Below, one piece after another: positions 15,754-23,781 of a stretch of DNA of 64,000 nt. A model generated the notes under the pieces. It saw only the letters and a list, made by a program, of their open reading frames with translations. It searched no databases and had not been told where the DNA came from. Made by a program: the position numbers and the translations under genes. Positions within the stretch are counted from its first letter, which is position 1; every line of letters begins with the position of its first letter. The DNA lies in the NCBI GenBank assembly GCA_022820725.1, contig JAJEFA010000021.1, positions 62,001 to 126,000 of the forward strand, given 5' to 3'. Origin of the DNA: Candidatus Binatia bacterium (GTDB lineage Bacteria > Desulfobacterota > Binatia > Bin18).

Positions 15754-16920
15754 TTACAAATACGCCAGGTTTTTCGCCTCGACAGGAATGACGGCGGGGG
15801 TCAGCCCGAGTTCGCGCCGGACGATGTTGACGCCTTGTACGAGGGCCACCATTTTATAGAAGGCGTGCTTGCGAGAAATACCCTGGCGTCCAAACCCACA
15901 GTCGGTGCTGAGAATTAAGCGTTCGGGTTCAATGAGTTTCAGGGCCTGGCGGACGGACTCGGCAATCTCTTCCGGTGTTTCGACTTGCAGGGTGCGGTGC
16001 GATACCACGCCAATAGCGATTTTCTTGTCTTTCCCGATAGCGGCGGCAACCTCGGTGAGTTCGGCAAAATTGTTGAACTTCATCTCAAAGGTTACGACGT
16101 CCACCTCAAGCTGATCGAGGTACGGCAAAACGGGCTTATAGCGCGCGCCGTAGCCGAGGTTCTGGGCAAACGGGTTCCCCCAACAGGTGTGGCACCACAC
16201 CTCGGTTTTGTCGCGCAGCCCGGCAACCTCCAGGTTAAAGGCCTCCACGTAGACCTCAGGCGGGATTTCCCAGTCAATCTCTTCCACAAAGTGGAAACAC
16301 GGCTCCTCGACCTGGACAATAGGGCAGCCGGCATCGGCCAGTTTATGGTATTCGCCATTAACGGCCTGGGAGAGGGCCATGATCGTTTCTTGGCGGTCCC
16401 GGTAATGCTCGTTAATCACGAGCATATCGACAACCTGGGCCGAGCAGGCCCCAAATTTCACCGGCTGTTCGGCCAGCCCCTGGGCGGTTTTCCAGGCGAT
16501 ATCGTATTCAAGGCTGCCAGCGCTCACCGGCCCCGTGACGGTGGGTGGTAAGCGGGTCACCATAATCTCATGAAAGATATCGCCGGGTTGGAGTTCCCGT
16601 GGAGAGCCGCCAAATGGAAGGGAGCGCAACGCACCGAGCGACAGGCCCTCCACCCGATCAAAGATATAGCCAAACCAGGCTCGCCCACCGATATCCCGAT
16701 CAAAACGCATATCGCCATCCGTCATGATATCGAGCCCGGCCCGGCGTTGATCGCTGATGCAACTGGCAACCGCATCAATATACTGCTCGTGAAACTGATA
16801 ATCGCCCAACAGGGCTGAGGACATAGAGCGGCCGGCAAGGTTGAGCGTAAACCATTCGGGTCGTGGCAAGGAGCCGGTGATCGTCGTGGCGAGCGGACGA
16901 TTGAGCGTGGCAGCGAACAT
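15754..16920 (-). CDS. MetE C-terminal-like methyltransferase (cobalamin-independent methionine synthase family)
   Basis: The 388-residue protein corresponds to the C-terminal barrel of MetE (UROD/MetE-like fold) without the N-terminal half. Near the N-terminus TTITGSLPRPEWF and DIMTDGDMRFDRDIGGRAW match the family, and possible zinc ligands appear at VWCHTCWGN and LSTDCGFGRQ. It begins with a good ribosome binding site (AAGGAGGCCAGCC). Short MetE-like proteins of this kind are known as core-MetE or as unassigned vinyl/methyl transferases in catabolic contexts; true methionine synthesis is possible but not shown. It sits downstream of the RHH protein and enoyl-CoA hydratase on the same strand. 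Confidence 0.82.
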   Translation of the reverse strand: MFAATLNRPLATTITGSLPRPEWFTLNLAGRSMSSALLGDYQFHEQYIDAVASCISDQRRAGLDIMTDGDMRFDRDIGGRAWFGYIFDRVEGLSLGALRSLPFGGSPRELQPGDIFHEIMVTRLPPTVTGPVSAGSLEYDIAWKTAQGLAEQPVKFGACSAQVVDMLVINEHYRDRQETIMALSQAVNGEYHKLADAGCPIVQVEEPCFHFVEEIDWEIPPEVYVEAFNLEVAGLRDKTEVWCHTCWGNPFAQNLGYGARYKPVLPYLDQLEVDVVTFEMKFNNFAELTEVAAAIGKDKKIAIGVVSHRTLQVETPEEIAESVRQALKLIEPERLILSTDCGFGRQGISRKHAFYKMVALVQGVNIVRRELGLTPAVIPVEAKNLAYL

Positions 16921-16962
16921 GGCTGGCCTCCTTATCTGTCTTACGCTTCAGCGCAGTACATC

Positions 16963-17178
16963 TCACTGCTGTCTTTCTTCTGCAAGCAGGGCTGCGGGCG
17001 AGACGCCGAGATCTGTCTTTGGACGACGGGCGAGACGTTCATGGAATTCGCGCCGGGCCAGTTCCCTTTCTATGGCTTCACTCGCAAAATCGCTCAGCGT
17101 ACAGCGCTGCTTTTGCGTATAGCGACGCAGTCGTCGGCGGAGGGAATCGGGCATGTTTTTGATTTGTAGGGTGCTCAT
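16963..17178 (-). CDS. Ribbon-helix-helix antitoxin-like protein (FitA/VapB type), orphan
   Basis: The 71-residue protein begins MSTLQIKNMPDSLRRRLRRY, a ribbon-helix-helix DNA-binding start typical of FitA/VapB antitoxins, followed by LSDFASEAIERELARREF. In a normal toxin-antitoxin pair a PIN-domain toxin would begin at or before the antitoxin stop. Here only about 40 bp separate it from the MetE-like gene and no toxin is present, so it is an orphan. It may be a relic, or may control other genes. It lies in the same direction between the enoyl-CoA hydratase and the MetE-like gene. Confidence 0.75.
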   Translation of the reverse strand: MSTLQIKNMPDSLRRRLRRYTQKQRCTLSDFASEAIERELARREFHERLARRPKTDLGVSPAALLAEERQQ

Positions 17179-17215
17179 AGGGTTCTTATAGCATGCTCAG
17201 GATAGAGGAGTCCGC

Positions 17216-18070
17216 TTATTTCTCCTCCAGCCACCGATTAAACCTGGGCGGGCGTTTTTCTCGAAACGCCCGCATGCCTTCCTCGGCATCGGGATGATGG
17301 TCCGAGACTGCGGTTTTCGAGGCAATCTCGTCCAGCGACTGGGCAAAGGTCATCTCGGCCGCATTATAGAGAGAGCGTTTGAGCATCCGCATGGCAACCT
17401 GCGGGCCGTTGGCGAGTTCTCGGGCGAGGTCCATCGTCCGGTCCATGAGTTCAGCTGGCGGCACAACTTCGTGTACCAGCCCGAGGTCCAGCGCTCCCCG
17501 GGCCGACACAATCCGTTTCCGCATGAGAAAATCCATGGTTTTCCCTACGCCCATCAACTGCGTGAGCAGAAACTGGCCGCCTTCGTCGGGCAGGAGTCCG
17601 AAGCGAAGCGTCGCGCTGCCCATACGGGCCTCTTCGGACGCAATGCGGAAATCACATGCCAAGGCGAGCGAGAAGCCGGTTTGAATCGCTACGCCGTTCA
17701 GTGCGGCAATGGTTAGTTTGTCCAGATTTCTGACTGCCTGATTAAGCGGCTGTGAGAGGTGTCGCAGGCCGTTATACGTCCCTGTCGGGTTGTGATGTCC
17801 GCCCGGAATATCGGGCACCCGCGTCTGTCCGGCATGTTGCCCAAGCGGACGACCCGTAATATCGTCGCCCGCGGAAAAGGCGCGTCCCGAGCCGGTAAAC
17901 ACGACCACGCGGACCGTGTCGTCCATCTGGGCCTGAATGAGGGTTTCAACCAGGTCGCGCTTCAAATGATGCGTCATCCCGTTCAGACGCTCGGGCTGGT
18001 TAAAGGTAATCAGGCTAATGCCGGAGTCCTGTATCGAAACGGCAAAACCACGAAAATTGCCTGTTTGCAT
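17216..18070 (-). CDS. Enoyl-CoA hydratase/isomerase family protein
   Basis: The 284-residue crotonase-fold protein has the oxyanion-hole motifs GSGRAFSAGDDI (about 60-71) and AALNGVAIQTGFSLALACDFRIA (about 122-144). The second catalytic region reads SATLRFGLLPDEGGQFLLTQ, with an acidic residue in the expected area. It hydrates or isomerises acyl-CoA thioesters in beta-oxidation or aromatic acid breakdown. There is an insertion around residues 72-105 (GRPLGQHAGQTRVP and beyond) relative to the shortest members. It follows glpK by 12 bp on the same strand and may be cotranscribed with it. Confidence 0.9.
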   Translation of the reverse strand: MQTGNFRGFAVSIQDSGISLITFNQPERLNGMTHHLKRDLVETLIQAQMDDTVRVVVFTGSGRAFSAGDDITGRPLGQHAGQTRVPDIPGGHHNPTGTYNGLRHLSQPLNQAVRNLDKLTIAALNGVAIQTGFSLALACDFRIASEEARMGSATLRFGLLPDEGGQFLLTQLMGVGKTMDFLMRKRIVSARGALDLGLVHEVVPPAELMDRTMDLARELANGPQVAMRMLKRSLYNAAEMTFAQSLDEIASKTAVSDHHPDAEEGMRAFREKRPPRFNRWLEEK

Positions 18071-18082
18071 GGCGTATCCTCC

Positions 18083-19591
18083 TTATTCGGTGTCTGGTAT
18101 TGCCCACTCCTTGGTGCGGTCCACGGCCTTTGCCCAGCCGGCCTTGAGTTCATCCCGGTGCTCTGATGACAGGTCGGGCTCAAAGACGCGGTCGATCTGC
18201 CACTGGCTCACAATCTCGCTTGGGTCTTTCCAATAGCCGACTGCCAAGCCCGCCAAATAGGCGACCCCCAGCGCGGTTGTCTCTGCAATTTTCGGACGCA
18301 CTACCGGCACGCCGAGGATATCGGCCTGAAACTGCATCAGCAGATTATTCAGGCTTGCGCCGCCATCGACGCGCAACTGGGTGAGCCGCAGGCTCGCGTC
18401 CGCCTCCATGGCTGCCAGGATATCCATGGACTGATAGGCAATGCTTTCCAGCGCGGCCCGGGCGATATGAGCTGCGGTCGAGCCACGGGTCAAACCGAAG
18501 AGTGAGCCGCGCGCGTACGGGTCCCAATGTGGGGCGCCAAGGCCGGAAAAGGCCGGCACGAGATAGAGTCCACCTGTGTCCGGGACACCGGCCGCCAGTG
18601 TCTCGACCTCTGCCGATGACTGAATAATACCGAGCCCATCACGCAGCCACTGCACGACGGCTCCTGCAACAAAGACGCTGCCTTCCAGCGCATACTGGAC
18701 GCGTCCATCGCACCGCCACGCCACGGTGGTGAGCAGATTGTTCTGAGAGGCAGTGGGTTGCCCGCCGGTATGCATGAGCATGAAGCAGCCCGTGCCATAC
18801 GTATTTTTTACCATGCCGGGTGCCGTGCACATCTGGCCAAACAGCGCCGCGTGCTGGTCTCCGGCCATCCCACTCATCGGTACAGCCGTGTCGAGGAGGT
18901 CTGTTGACGTGTCCGCATAGACTTCGCTGGAACTGCGCACCTCGGGAAGGAGCTGGCGGGGGATGTCGAGGGCATCGAGTAGTTCCTGATCCCACTCTCC
19001 CGTGTGGATATTCAATAACAGGGTGCGTGAAGCATTGGTGACGTCGGTGATATGCTTCTTCCCCCGGGTCAGTTGCCAGACGAGCCAGGTATCAACGGTC
19101 CCAAAGGCCAGCTGGCCAGCTTCGGCCTTGGCGCGTGCGCCCGGAATAGTATCCAGGAGCCAGCGGATTTTCGTTCCCGAGAAGTACGGGTCGATGACCA
19201 GGCCGGTCTTGTTACGAAAAAAGGCCTCCAGCCCCTGTTGCTTGAGTGTGTTGCACAACGGGGCGGTGCGGCGGTCTTGCCAGACAATTGCATTATAGAT
19301 CGGCTGGCCCGTTTCTCGGTCCCAGACGAGGGTGGTTTCGCGCTGATTGGTGATACCCAGAGCGCTGACGTCGGTGCTCGACAGACCCGCCCGGGTTAGC
19401 ACTTCGGTCACGGCCGCGGCCTGTGACGACCAGATTTCATTGGCGTCCTGTTCCACCCAGCCGGGCTGAGGAAACAGCGGGGTCAAGGCTTTCTGAGCAA
19501 TCCCGCGTATGGTGCCCGTCTGGTCAAAAAGAATGGCGCGGGAGCTGGTCGTGCCTTGATCGAGAGCGAGAATATATTGAGCGCGGGGCAC
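18083..19591 (-). CDS. glpK: Glycerol kinase
   Basis: This is a full-length FGGY kinase of 502 residues that phosphorylates glycerol to glycerol 3-phosphate. ATP-binding and signature motifs are clear: YILALDQGTTSSRAILFD at the N-terminus, GITNQRETTLVWDRETG, NAIVWQDRRT, the GMAGDQHAALFGQ region, TYGTGCFMLMHTG and the C-terminal LRVDGGASLNNLLMQFQAD. All match GlpK rather than xylulokinase. No glycerol transporter or dehydrogenase is adjacent. It is first in a same-strand group with the enoyl-CoA hydratase, RHH protein and MetE-like gene, though these may be separate units. Confidence 0.95.
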   Translation of the reverse strand: MPRAQYILALDQGTTSSRAILFDQTGTIRGIAQKALTPLFPQPGWVEQDANEIWSSQAAAVTEVLTRAGLSSTDVSALGITNQRETTLVWDRETGQPIYNAIVWQDRRTAPLCNTLKQQGLEAFFRNKTGLVIDPYFSGTKIRWLLDTIPGARAKAEAGQLAFGTVDTWLVWQLTRGKKHITDVTNASRTLLLNIHTGEWDQELLDALDIPRQLLPEVRSSSEVYADTSTDLLDTAVPMSGMAGDQHAALFGQMCTAPGMVKNTYGTGCFMLMHTGGQPTASQNNLLTTVAWRCDGRVQYALEGSVFVAGAVVQWLRDGLGIIQSSAEVETLAAGVPDTGGLYLVPAFSGLGAPHWDPYARGSLFGLTRGSTAAHIARAALESIAYQSMDILAAMEADASLRLTQLRVDGGASLNNLLMQFQADILGVPVVRPKIAETTALGVAYLAGLAVGYWKDPSEIVSQWQIDRVFEPDLSSEHRDELKAGWAKAVDRTKEWAIPDTE

Positions 19592-19747
19592 GGGAATCCT
19601 TGACTTAAACCAGCCTCTCCATCGGGCGTCTTTCTACCATGTCGCTCGGACTACTGGCAACGCGAGAAACTCTTATGCTCCGCCCACTGAGTCAAACTCG
19701 CCTCGCTATTCCCGCCCGTTTCCGGCTGTGATACAGCGAGAAGCCTT

Positions 19748-19960
19748 ATGCCCTCTGACTTTTTGCGTGGTGTCAAAATAGGCGCGGGCTGTTTGGTGGG
19801 CGCTGGTGCTCTCTTGCTTCTCATGCTTTTTGGTATGGCCATGTGTGCCGGGCATTTTCAGGAGCAGATGCTCGAAGAGTTCGAGGAGCAGTTCGAGGAG
19901 TGGCCGCCTCAGGAGATGCCGGACACGGACGCCGTCCGGCACGGTGAATCTCCTCGATGA
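19748..19960 (+). CDS. Small single-pass membrane protein
   Basis: The 70-residue frame has one strong transmembrane segment (KIGAGCLVGAGALLLLMLFGMAMCAG, here split as residues about 9-34) followed by a very acidic tail (EQMLEEFEEQFEEWPPQE). It ends 20 bp before the SnoaL-like gene on the same strand. The ribosome binding site is weak (GAGAAG). I do not recognise a family; the sharply separated hydrophobic and acidic halves argue for a real gene. Confidence 0.5.
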   Translation: MPSDFLRGVKIGAGCLVGAGALLLLMLFGMAMCAGHFQEQMLEEFEEQFEEWPPQEMPDTDAVRHGESPR

Positions 19961-19980
19961 GGATATACAGGAGGAAGACA

Positions 19981-20418
19981 ATGTCTCAGGAACATCCATT
20001 CGTACAGACCATAAAGAAGTATTATCACGGCTGTAGTACGGCGGACGTGGAACTCATGAAATCAACCTTTACCGATGACGTTGTCCATTACTTTACACAT
20101 CATGCTCCCATCCGAGGCGCAGAATCCCTGGCTGGCTATTGGGCCAGGATGCAGCCGCGCATTCGGGCGACGTGGACCTGCGACCATGCGATTGTCCAAG
20201 GGGATGAGTGCGTGATCGAATGGACAATGACCTGGACGCCGCCGACCGGCACGGTCGAGGCCATGCGTGGGGCGGAATGGTATATTTTTCGTGGGGATAA
20301 AATCGCGGAGATTCGCGCCTATTATATCAACCGTCACCTGTCCTACGAACAGCCCAATTTTGAATTGGAGGGTTTCCCGTACGCCGAGCGGGAGTATACC
20401 GTCCTACCGGATTCGTAA
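19981..20418 (+). CDS. SnoaL-like / nuclear transport factor 2 fold protein
   Basis: The 145-residue protein has the alpha+beta barrel pattern of SnoaL-like domains: an N-terminal helix pair (FVQTIKKYYHGCSTADVELMKSTF), the TDDVVHYF strand, ESLAGYWARMQPR, and the closing strands CVIEWTMTWTP and WYIFRGDKIAEIRAYY. These small proteins act as isomerases, hydrolases or binding proteins for small organic ligands. The ATG follows AGGAGGAAGACA. It is convergent with the MBL-like gene. No specific substrate can be named. Confidence 0.85.
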   Translation: MSQEHPFVQTIKKYYHGCSTADVELMKSTFTDDVVHYFTHHAPIRGAESLAGYWARMQPRIRATWTCDHAIVQGDECVIEWTMTWTPPTGTVEAMRGAEWYIFRGDKIAEIRAYYINRHLSYEQPNFELEGFPYAEREYTVLPDS

Positions 20419-20439
20419 GGGGCCAGACGATCGCGGCCC

Positions 20440-21177
20440 TCATCCGTCTGGAAAGGCGCGCTCAATGGCTGCCCGGACCGCCGCCTTTGCTCCGTGTTCC
20501 AGAAAACTCCCGTGGGCGCTCAGGAGCGCGTCGAAGTCATGGGTTAACAGCCGCTCGAATTCCCGCTTGAGTGACGCTTCCGCGGGTGTCATGCGCTTCA
20601 GCCAAACAGGGCCCACCAGGGTGGTTTTTGGGAAGCCCAGCAACGGGAGAATCAGACGGGCCGGTAGATTGTTGTGTTTATAGTCGCCGTAGTGCTGGAG
20701 CGCGTCACAGGTGAGCAGCAAGCCGTTTTCGCGTTGCAGCACGAGCGCTGCCTCAGGCTGCACCGTGCCATTGAAACAGAATAACTCCGCGTCTGGAAAG
20801 GGGAGCGGGTCGTCAGGCCGCATTTCGACATCAATGGTGGGTTGGGTATAGATGGTGCTCCCGGACTGGCACCAGAATGCTGCCTGAAACGTGTTGACAT
20901 AATACGGGTCATCGACGCCGTGCATCGGGCCGAGACGCATGACGTGTTTGATTGTTCCCAGTGTCTGGAGTTTCTCTTCCTCGGCAGCATGTAACCGGAT
21001 CGGGTTTATCAGAGTCAGCTCACTGTCGTGGCGGATGACGGCCATGTTGCGTGAGATCCGTAGAAGAGCATTCATCTTAAGACTGCCCCGGACCATGAAG
21101 ACGTCTTGGGTAATCTCCTCAATTGGATCATGCGGATAGACCGGAGGATAAACGGAATGCGATGTTGAGCCACTCAT
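20440..21177 (-). CDS. Metallo-beta-lactamase-like protein (DUF4336-like), degenerate metal site
   Basis: The 245-residue protein resembles the MBL-like family often labelled DUF4336: it opens with EEITQDVFMVRGSLKMNALLRISRNMAVIR and has TLINPIRLHAAEEEKLQTLG, followed by LGPMHGVDDPYYVNTFQAAFW where an MBL protein would carry HxHxDH. Only part of the metal motif remains. The later LLTCDALQHYGDY and LLSAHGSFLEHGAKAA regions also correspond to MBL positions. The ATG at 21177 follows GGAGAAG and is preferred to the TTG start 15 bases upstream. The role is unknown, possibly hydrolysis of a small ester or lactone or a non-catalytic function. Confidence 0.65.
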   Translation of the reverse strand: MSGSTSHSVYPPVYPHDPIEEITQDVFMVRGSLKMNALLRISRNMAVIRHDSELTLINPIRLHAAEEEKLQTLGTIKHVMRLGPMHGVDDPYYVNTFQAAFWCQSGSTIYTQPTIDVEMRPDDPLPFPDAELFCFNGTVQPEAALVLQRENGLLLTCDALQHYGDYKHNNLPARLILPLLGFPKTTLVGPVWLKRMTPAEASLKREFERLLTHDFDALLSAHGSFLEHGAKAAVRAAIERAFPDG

Positions 21178-21367
21178 AGTGGACTTCTCCAAAGAGTCTT
21201 TGTCTGCCTGGGGGGCGGGCAGGTCGAGAGTCAGCTATCAGATAACACTCTGGTACGCCACCGGTTTGAGGCAACTAGCGTGCGACCGCTGAACGGATAA
21301 TGTCGCTCTCCGCGCTAAGAAACTCCGTTGACAGGCCGCGTGTTATGCCATAGCAGCACTATTCGTT

Positions 21368-22789
21368 ATGCTCTTCGGCTTCCTCTTCTTTCTGCTCGGC
21401 CTCACCTGTCTGGTTGGCTTTTTTGCCGTCCGCGAGAGCCGGAAATCGGAAGAGGACTATTTTCTGGCCAGCCAGACCATCTCTCCCTACAGCCTGGCCT
21501 TTTCCAGCAGTGCCAGTAAATACAGCGGGTTTATTTTTGCCGGTTTCATGGGGGCGGCCTACCTCAACGGAACCATGGTCATCTGGCTGGGCCTGGGCCT
21601 GCTGTTGGGTCATTTCCTCGTCTACGCCCTGACCGTCTACCGCTTGCAATATATGAACAGCGGCGGCTGGGCTCTGAGCATCGGCGAACTGCTCACCTTC
21701 TGGAACGGAGAAAATCGCGTCCTGCTGCGTCGCTTTATCGGTCTCCTGACCCTGTTTTTTCTCAGCTTCTACGCCGCGGCCCAACTGAAGGCGGGCGGCA
21801 TGGCCCTCGAAGTGGCCCTGGGTCAACCGCTGTACGTCGGCATTCTGCTGAGTACGGCCATTATTCTCTTCTATTGTTGGGCCGGGGGCATCCGCGCTTC
21901 CATCTGGACGGACAGCGCCCAGATCATCATGATGACCCTGAGCCTGCTCCTTATCCTGGTCATGGCCGTGGTCAAGGCAGGCGGGGTGGCTAACCTGGTG
22001 GCCAGCTTTCACGCGACCGCGCCGGGCACCGACCTGATCCCTCAGAATCTTTCCATTGGCGGCTATACCGGCTGGATGCTCTTCTGCTTTGGCTCCTTGG
22101 GTTTTGGCCTATGCGTCCTCGGCCAGCCTCACATCCTCATTCGCGCCATGGCTTTGAAAAACGCCCAAGACACCAAAAAATTCATTATCGCCAACTACAC
22201 CTTTGAAGCGCTCTTTATTATCCTGTTCACGTTGGTGGGACTGAGCACCCGCGTGATCCTGCAAGACATGAGCGCTTTCGAGCCAGAATTGGCCCTCTTT
22301 TTGTCGGCGAAAGAGATGCTGCCTCCGCTGGCCGTGGGCTTTGTGCTGGCGGGTGCCTTTTCTTCCACCCTGTCCACCGCCGACTCGCAAATCCTGAGCT
22401 GCTCGGCCTCCCTGATGCGCGACCTGCCCGAACCGCCAAAGCAATCCCTCTTTCAGGCCAAGGTGGGTACGGTCGGTGTGGCCTGTGCGGCGACGCTCCT
22501 GGCTCTGTTTGCCGAACAGAACATCTTTTCGCTGGTCGCCTTTGCGTATGCGGGCCTGGGCACGTCCATTGGCAGCGTGCTGGTTTTGCGCCTTCTCAAT
22601 GACAGTATTTCCGAATGGGGCGCTTTTCTCGTCGCCCTGGTCGGTGGGACCACCGTTATCGCCTGGAATATGCTGGGCCTGAACTCGTATATCAACGAGA
22701 GCGTCCCCGGCTTCAGCGCCGCCCTCCTCGTCTACCTCGGCTGCAAGGCCGTCTCAAAACTGCAAACCGCCTCAGACGCGGGAAACTGA
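21368..22789 (+). CDS. Sodium:solute symporter family transporter
   Basis: The 473-residue membrane protein is of the SSS family (PutP/PanF-like), coupling sodium entry to import of a small solute. About 13 hydrophobic segments are visible. Family marks include SEEDYFLASQTISPYSLAFSSSASKYSG, the first part of the LeuT-fold core, GQPHILIRAMALKN, and LAGAFSSTLSTADSQILSCSASLMRDL, which holds the serine/threonine residues of the second sodium site. The ATG has no ribosome binding site; a TTGACA 35 bases upstream hints at a nearly leaderless transcript, or the start is further downstream. The substrate cannot be predicted. Confidence 0.88.
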   Translation: MLFGFLFFLLGLTCLVGFFAVRESRKSEEDYFLASQTISPYSLAFSSSASKYSGFIFAGFMGAAYLNGTMVIWLGLGLLLGHFLVYALTVYRLQYMNSGGWALSIGELLTFWNGENRVLLRRFIGLLTLFFLSFYAAAQLKAGGMALEVALGQPLYVGILLSTAIILFYCWAGGIRASIWTDSAQIIMMTLSLLLILVMAVVKAGGVANLVASFHATAPGTDLIPQNLSIGGYTGWMLFCFGSLGFGLCVLGQPHILIRAMALKNAQDTKKFIIANYTFEALFIILFTLVGLSTRVILQDMSAFEPELALFLSAKEMLPPLAVGFVLAGAFSSTLSTADSQILSCSASLMRDLPEPPKQSLFQAKVGTVGVACAATLLALFAEQNIFSLVAFAYAGLGTSIGSVLVLRLLNDSISEWGAFLVALVGGTTVIAWNMLGLNSYINESVPGFSAALLVYLGCKAVSKLQTASDAGN

Positions 22790-22846
22790 AGGGTGCGACG
22801 GCCCTTCCTCGTCCTACTCCACCCCCGTTATCACAAAGTCAGGAGT

Positions 22847-22886
22847 GCAGGCTTCCAGCCTGCTTCGGGGCGGGCAAGATGCCCGC
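22847..22886. repeat. Two adjacent palindromic REP-like units
   Basis: GCAGGCTTCCAGCCTGC (22847-22863) and GCGGGCAAGATGCCCGC (22870-22886) are two hairpin units in tandem, located between the convergent symporter and PhyH genes. They could end transcription from both sides or bind RNA-processing factors. I recognise the 'aggcttccagcct' pattern as a common intergenic motif in environmental bacterial genomes. Confidence 0.7.
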
Positions 22887-22903
22887 GCTCCCAGGGAGGC
22901 CGC

Positions 22904-23770
22904 CTAAGACGCGGGGAGCTCAAGTTTCCCCCTGTTTTTCCGCGGCCGGCGGCCAAGGGCAAATTCCGGAGCCCGGAGGCCCGACTCTCCCTTGGTGATG
23001 TCGGGTGGGGTGAAATAGCCCAGAGCGTAACTCATCATGGTATAGCCGAGGAGTTCCTGGAGGACGGGGTCCAAGTCCTTGGCGATTTCGGGTGGGCAGG
23101 AGAGATACTGATTTTCTTCCTGCCGCAACCAACCGAGCGAATAGGTGATATTCAGTCCGACCCGGTCGGCCGCGCTGTTATTTGCCCCACCGGCGTGTAA
23201 AACGGTCCCGGAATACACCAGGACCGAGCCCCGTGGCATTTCCGCGTAGCTGATTTCGTCCGCTTTAGCCTCGCGGCCCTTGGGCCAGGCCGGACTGCCC
23301 AGCACGACCTGGGTGGCACCGCTCTCATAGGTGAAGTCCGTCAGCGCCCACAGCGTGCTGAGCTGAGGCTCAACCCCCTGCAAATAATCGCCCCAGACCA
23401 GACGGTCACGGTGTAAGGGCTGTTTCTTTTGTCCGGGCATCAGGCGGATAACCTGGGTCAGATGGAGTTGGTAGCGATTACAGTTGGGCAGGAGGAATGC
23501 GTCGCACGCCTCAAGGATGCTGGGGTGTGTGACGAGGGCACGACAGGCCGGAGAACGCGCCACCAGAGCGCCCGTGCGCGTGGTCTGATAGCCGGCAAAG
23601 TCATCCCGGCTGGCGGGGGTGGCCTCGATATGCGGCATCAAATCATCGAGGGTCGCCTGCACCTGCGCCTCGTCGATGAGATTTTCAACGATAGCCGCGC
23701 CATCACGCTCAATGGCACTGGTCAGGTCTTTTGCCGCCGCAGTTGCGGATAGTCGCGTGAGTTCGCCCAT
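22904..23770 (-). CDS. Phytanoyl-CoA dioxygenase (PhyH) family protein
   Basis: The 288-residue Fe(II)/2-oxoglutarate dioxygenase is of the PhyH type. The iron ligands can be placed: HxD in QPLHRDRLVWGD (about 119-122) and the distal His in VLVYSGTVLHAGGANNS (about 195), with an arginine in AADRVGLNITYSLG for 2-oxoglutarate. The N-terminal helical part is normal. PhyH proteins hydroxylate diverse lipid-like or secondary-metabolite substrates. It is the last gene of a same-strand group NUDIX, LLM monooxygenase, amidohydrolase, PhyH with gaps of 16 bp or less, which suggests a shared catabolic task. Confidence 0.9.
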   Translation of the reverse strand: MGELTRLSATAAAKDLTSAIERDGAAIVENLIDEAQVQATLDDLMPHIEATPASRDDFAGYQTTRTGALVARSPACRALVTHPSILEACDAFLLPNCNRYQLHLTQVIRLMPGQKKQPLHRDRLVWGDYLQGVEPQLSTLWALTDFTYESGATQVVLGSPAWPKGREAKADEISYAEMPRGSVLVYSGTVLHAGGANNSAADRVGLNITYSLGWLRQEENQYLSCPPEIAKDLDPVLQELLGYTMMSYALGYFTPPDITKGESGLRAPEFALGRRPRKNRGKLELPAS

Positions 23771-23781
23771 GATCGTCCTCC

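Noticed and set aside
21328..21356. TTGACA with 17-bp spacing to TAGCAG as a promoter of the sodium symporter gene
   Set aside because: The -10 match is poor and it would give an almost leaderless transcript; noted only as a hint in the gene entry.
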